From GWA1-40-21 sp038078215 (GTDB taxonomy: Bacteria; Patescibacteriota; Minisyncoccia; Phycocordibacterales; GWA1-40-21): DNA of 30,142 nucleotides. The notes beneath the pieces were generated by a model, which saw only the letters and a list, made by a program, of their open reading frames with translations, was not told where the DNA came from and did not search any database. The stretch is from positions 1-30,142 of the forward strand of contig JBBUED010000020.1 of assembly GCA_038078215.1 (NCBI GenBank), in the 5' to 3' direction. Positions within the stretch are counted from its first letter, which is position 1. Each line of letters starts with the position of its first letter. The position numbers and the translations under genes were made by a program. Positions 27,720 to 30,142 of the stretch are shown here, piece after piece.

Positions 27720-28974
27720 TATTCGCTTCATCAAATACAACAACGGCTTCGTCATAATTTTAGGCCTTGTTTTTGCCGTTTCTGGCGGGGTTTTTGCCAA
27801 CGAGACATCCAGAGATGCCATTATCGGAAAAACGATAGTAACAAGAATGGGCGTGGATAACAGTCAGATTGTCGGCGCCGATTTGGGCAGTTTCAATATG
27901 GATTTCAAAATAATAAAGGTGACGGAAGACGACCGAGGATATAATATCGGCTACTCCTACAATACTATTTACATAAAGGATAATGTTTGGCAGCCGCTTA
28001 TCAAAGAAGGGGAGATGTATGTTTCCAAAGCCGGTTTGGGCGACAAGGATTTAGGCTTATATATCGCCGACGAGCTGGGACAAAAGGCCGACCGCGAGGT
28101 TGCTTATCTCAAAGAAGTCCAGTCAATAGAAAAATCAAAAGGAGTTTTGAAGCAAGCGGAATCAGTGGAATACACCGGCTTGAAAGGCTTGGTGTTTAAT
28201 AGCGAAACGAAAGAATTGGCCGGATACAAGCCGGTGAAGGAACAAGAAAATCAGAAAGCGGAAGTTGCGGGAGTGTTTAATCCATCAACCAAAACAGAAG
28301 AGGAAAATAAAGGAGAAACAGGCGACAATGAAAACAAAACCGAAACCGGTCCGCAAGTCACGGTGGTAAAAGAAGTCGTCAGCAGGGAAACAATTATGAA
28401 AATGGTCAAGGACGCTCTGGCGAAAGAGAAAGGGGGCATTACGCTGTCAACGGCTTCTACGACCGACGATATTATTTCGTCCGCGTCTTCAACCGCTGTT
28501 TCTTCATCATCATCTTCATCATCGTCCGCCGTTTCCGGTGGCGGAGGCGGTGGCGGAGGGGGGGTGGCGCAAAGCTCGTCAAGTTCATCAAGTCTGCCAA
28601 CATCTTCATATTCCGACAGTTCCAGTTCAATTTCTTCAGCGTCTTCTTCGGAAACCGCTTCTTCAGTTTCCAGTTCGTCTGAAAGCTCAAGCTCAACTTC
28701 AAGTTCGGTTTCTTCATCCTCATCTTCGGAAAGCTCAAGCCAGTCAACCTCTTCAAGCTCCGAATCAAGCTCCGTGACGGCATCTTCGTCCAGCGAAGCG
28801 TCATCATCCTCGTCATCCTCATCATCGGAAGCCAGCTCGTCTTCAGTTTCCTCGGCTTCTTCGTCGGAAACCGCTTCTTCAGTTTCCAGTTCGTCTGAAA
28901 GCTCAAGCTCCAGTTCAGAATCGGCTTCATCGTCGGTCAGTTCATCCGAATCCTCATCATCTGTGGGTGTTTAA
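27703..28974 (+). CDS. Secreted Ser-rich protein
   Basis: A 423-residue exported protein. It begins with a signal peptide (FVIILGLVFAVSGGVFA, likely cleavage before NETS), then a folded domain to about 190 (IVGADLGSFNMDFKIIKVTE, KEGEMYVSKAGLGDKDLGLY). A Glu/Lys-rich linker (about 190-250) is followed by a low-complexity tail of Ser with Glu, Ala and Thr, interrupted by nine Gly (about 283-291). There is no LPXTG motif, C-terminal helix or lipobox, so anchoring is unclear. The first codons come from the AAAGTTTATAA-type repeat. The tail looks like a stalk or glycosylation substrate. The folded domain belongs to no family I recognise. A hairpin follows the stop. Confidence 0.8.
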   Translation: MNFTNFIRFIKYNNGFVIILGLVFAVSGGVFANETSRDAIIGKTIVTRMGVDNSQIVGADLGSFNMDFKIIKVTEDDRGYNIGYSYNTIYIKDNVWQPLIKEGEMYVSKAGLGDKDLGLYIADELGQKADREVAYLKEVQSIEKSKGVLKQAESVEYTGLKGLVFNSETKELAGYKPVKEQENQKAEVAGVFNPSTKTEEENKGETGDNENKTETGPQVTVVKEVVSRETIMKMVKDALAKEKGGITLSTASTTDDIISSASSTAVSSSSSSSSSAVSGGGGGGGGGVAQSSSSSSSLPTSSYSDSSSSISSASSSETASSVSSSSESSSSTSSSVSSSSSSESSSQSTSSSSESSSVTASSSSEASSSSSSSSSEASSSSVSSASSSETASSVSSSSESSSSSSESASSSVSSSESSSSVGV

Positions 28975-28979
28975 TAAGG

Positions 28980-29008
28980 AAGTTAAGGAAGTCAGACTTT
29001 CTTAACTT
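28980..29008 (+). terminator. Hairpin after the Ser-rich gene
   Basis: AAGTTAAGGAAG-TCAGA-CTTTCTTAACTT, 11 of 12 pairs, without a clean T-run; terminator activity is uncertain. Confidence 0.5.
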
Positions 29009-29024
29009 ACTTAATTGTTTGTTT

Positions 29025-29420
29025 ATGAAAAAAGATTTTAAAAAATGGAATAACGCAAAAACAGAAATAGACAACTCGCCCAGGCGATTGTTTTTTCATG
29101 AACGCAAAGTGTGGTGGTGTTCCATTGGTGTTAATGTCGGGTTTGAACAGGATGGCAAGGGAGAATATTTTGCAAGGCCGGTTATTATCTTTAAAAAATT
29201 TAACAATGAAGTTTTTTGGGGAATTCCATTAAGCACTAAAATTAAAAAAGGAAAGTTTTATGTTCCTGTTGAGCTGGGAGATGGTGTGCCAAGGGTGGCG
29301 ATCATCTCTCAATTAAGACTTATTGATGGAAAAAGGCTGTATCAGAAGTTGGGAGTGATTAGGATGGAAAATCATAAGAACTTGGCAGAAGCAGTAATTT
29401 ATTTATGTAAAACACCCTAA
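29025..29420 (+). CDS. MazF/PemK-like protein without an adjacent antitoxin
   Basis: A 131-residue protein. HERKVWWCSIGVNVGFEQDG then KGEYFARPVIIFKKFN is the PemK/MazF-family beginning, where the toxin binds RNA, followed by FWGIPLSTKIKKGKFYVPVE and VAIISQLRLIDGKRLYQKLG. The Arg in ARPVII and the Ser in PLSTK correspond to conserved family positions. Known relatives are sequence-specific endoribonucleases neutralised by a small antitoxin; none is encoded next to it. It is either an orphan, a housekeeping descendant, or paired with a distant gene. ATG 29025 is preferred over an upstream TTG at 29019. Confidence 0.8.
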   Translation: MKKDFKKWNNAKTEIDNSPRRLFFHERKVWWCSIGVNVGFEQDGKGEYFARPVIIFKKFNNEVFWGIPLSTKIKKGKFYVPVELGDGVPRVAIISQLRLIDGKRLYQKLGVIRMENHKNLAEAVIYLCKTP

Positions 29421-29430
29421 AAATGTCAGA

Positions 29431-29460
29431 TCCCGCCGAAGCGGGACCGAGGCCGAAGCC
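29431..29460. repeat. Two small CGAA-loop hairpins
   Basis: TCCCGC-CGAA-GCGGGA and GGC-CGAA-GCC lie in the 73-nt spacer before the last gene, with no T-run. They resemble the half-palindrome in gatA. Confidence 0.45.
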
Positions 29461-29469
29461 GTTTATGTG

Positions 29470-29475
29470 TATAAT
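29470..29475 (+). promoter_or_regulatory. -10 box of the last gene
   Basis: TATAAT lies 18 nt before the ATG, giving a leader of about 12 nt. Confidence 0.4.
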
Positions 29476-29493
29476 ATAGCAAGACCGAAAATA

Positions 29494-30142
29494 ATGTCAA
29501 ATCAAATTCAAAACTTAAAATCGCCAATAATAAAAAAGAAGATTAAAAACTTTGCCATTTTATTTTTCTCTTTGTTTTTAATTCTTGTGGTTTTCTCTCA
29601 AGTTGCGGCCAAAGCTACATCGCATGTAGCTTTTGGCTCGGGCAAGCTACAACCTAGTGATTGGCTGTATTATAAATCCAACAACGATTTGACGGCGTAT
29701 TTGGGCAAAAAAAGCTCAACACTGCCGACCGTTAGGTATCAGAAAGGCGGGGATTATCTGGAATTCTCAATGAATCAAGCGGTCATCAACGACCAAACAA
29801 CAGACATCTCTACCACCACGGCCGTTTCTTTGGAAACAAACACCAAGCAACCCAACACGCCAACATTGTTTTACAGAAACATTCTCAATGACATAGACGC
29901 GAACTATCAAATAACGAAAATACCATTCAAAATTAAAGAAGAAATAATTTTGAAATCTCAAATCTCAAATCTAAAATCTAAAAACTTAACCTTCCTTTTC
30001 TCCGCCGAAACTTCAGCCACACCCACCAAACAACAAGACGGCTCAATTATTTTCACCGACAATCAAAACAACTATCTCTTTCAGATAGACAAGCCGTTTA
30101 TGATAGACAACAATGGAAATCGTTCCGAAGACGTAACGATTT
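29494..30142 (+). CDS. Start of a large exported surface protein (partial, runs off the window)
   Basis: The reading frame is open from ATG 29494 to the end (216 codons). A basic N terminus (SPIIKKKIKNF) and a long hydrophobic stretch (AILFFSLFLILVVFSQVAA) form a signal peptide or anchor. Right after it, the CTACATCG-type palindrome is read as AKATSHVAFG, followed by heptamer-like GKLQPSDW. The body (LYYKSNNDLTAYLGKKSSTL, YLEFSMNQAV, DKPFMIDNNGNRSEDV) resembles the N-terminal part of large secreted RHS/wall-associated proteins, by recollection. A further word repeat (AAATCTCAAATCTAAAATCT, 29954-29985) is read as KSQISNLKSKN. Function unknown. Confidence 0.7.
   Translation, partial: MSNQIQNLKSPIIKKKIKNFAILFFSLFLILVVFSQVAAKATSHVAFGSGKLQPSDWLYYKSNNDLTAYLGKKSSTLPTVRYQKGGDYLEFSMNQAVINDQTTDISTTTAVSLETNTKQPNTPTLFYRNILNDIDANYQITKIPFKIKEEIILKSQISNLKSKNLTFLFSAETSATPTKQQDGSIIFTDNQNNYLFQIDKPFMIDNNGNRSEDVTI
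29608..29637. repeat. In-frame palindrome in the last gene
   Basis: GCCAAAGCTACAT and ATGTAGCTTTTGGC are inverted around CGC. The core is shared with pilD 14014-14048 and read in the same frame. Confidence 0.85.

Noticed and set aside
28472..28930. Long minus-strand reading frame opposite the Ser-rich tail
   Set aside because: It is an artefact of the repetitive Ser codons on the plus strand; the product is an unlikely Lys/Leu/Arg-rich repeat without start signals.
1..30142. tRNA or rRNA genes in the spacers
   Set aside because: No cloverleaf-like sequence with a T-loop motif or rRNA segment was recognised by eye in the spacers; a covariance-model scan was not possible here.

Overview
The window looks like a chromosomal segment of a Patescibacteria (CPR) bacterium, most likely of the Parcubacteria group. 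The assignment is by gene content and style, not by a marker tree: a compact type IV pilus locus with many minor pilins, very short spacers, almost no Shine-Dalgarno sequences, AT-rich composition, and large surface proteins with phage-fibre-like modules of a kind I associate with Parcubacteria.

Layout. 1-2370: an MTH1-like Nudix hydrolase, IMP dehydrogenase (guaB) and a possible 26-residue membrane peptide. 2371-3626: comF on the minus strand, bracketed by two inverted copies of a structured repeat. 3627-11151: the pilus motor and assembly genes pilM, pilN, pilO, a small PilP-position protein, pilB, a CheY-like regulator, pilT and pilC. 11152-17144: major pilin with a long structured leader, a REP-associated tyrosine transposase (RAYT), a second pilin, pilD, and four minor pilins (GspH-, PulJ-, PilV- and PilX-like). 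17259-22249: ligA, gatC, gatA, a membrane-anchored HEPN-like protein and a four-helix-bundle (S23/IVP family) gene. 22342-30142: a MerR-like regulator, a 1442-residue protein joining a cytoplasmic HTH to a transmembrane segment and a long fibre, a second four-helix-bundle gene, a Ser-rich secreted protein, an orphan MazF/PemK-like protein and the beginning of another surface protein that runs off the end.

How it fits together. PilM/N/O anchor the PilB (extension) and PilT (retraction) ATPases to the PilC platform. PilD processes the pilins, and the minor pilins probably prime assembly. With ComF nearby, the pilus may serve DNA uptake as well as attachment. The fibre, Ser-rich protein and last gene form a second surface block.

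The most unusual feature is not a gene. Most spacers, and several coding regions, are built from a small set of short repeated 'words', usually arranged as inverted arms: CCTACAA, AGCTGTCAGCTTT, AAAGTTTATAA, CAATTTTCAATTACC, AATTACGAAAC and ACTTGG..CCAAGT. The CCTACAA heptamer forms much of the abnormally long leaders of the minor pilins and recurs in the giant fibre protein. Palindromes are inserted in frame in ligA, gatA and pilD. Both four-helix-bundle genes sit between copies of such words (a perfect 31-nt inverted repeat in one case, a 36-nt direct repeat in the other), which resembles 23S rRNA intervening-sequence cassettes outside an rRNA gene. A RAYT in the same window is a possible, unproven agent.

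Two further patterns: -10 boxes lie only 4-9 nt from the start codon for at least six genes (leaderless transcription), and perfect DnaA-box sequences lie at nearly the same distance upstream of the major pilin and giant fibre promoters.
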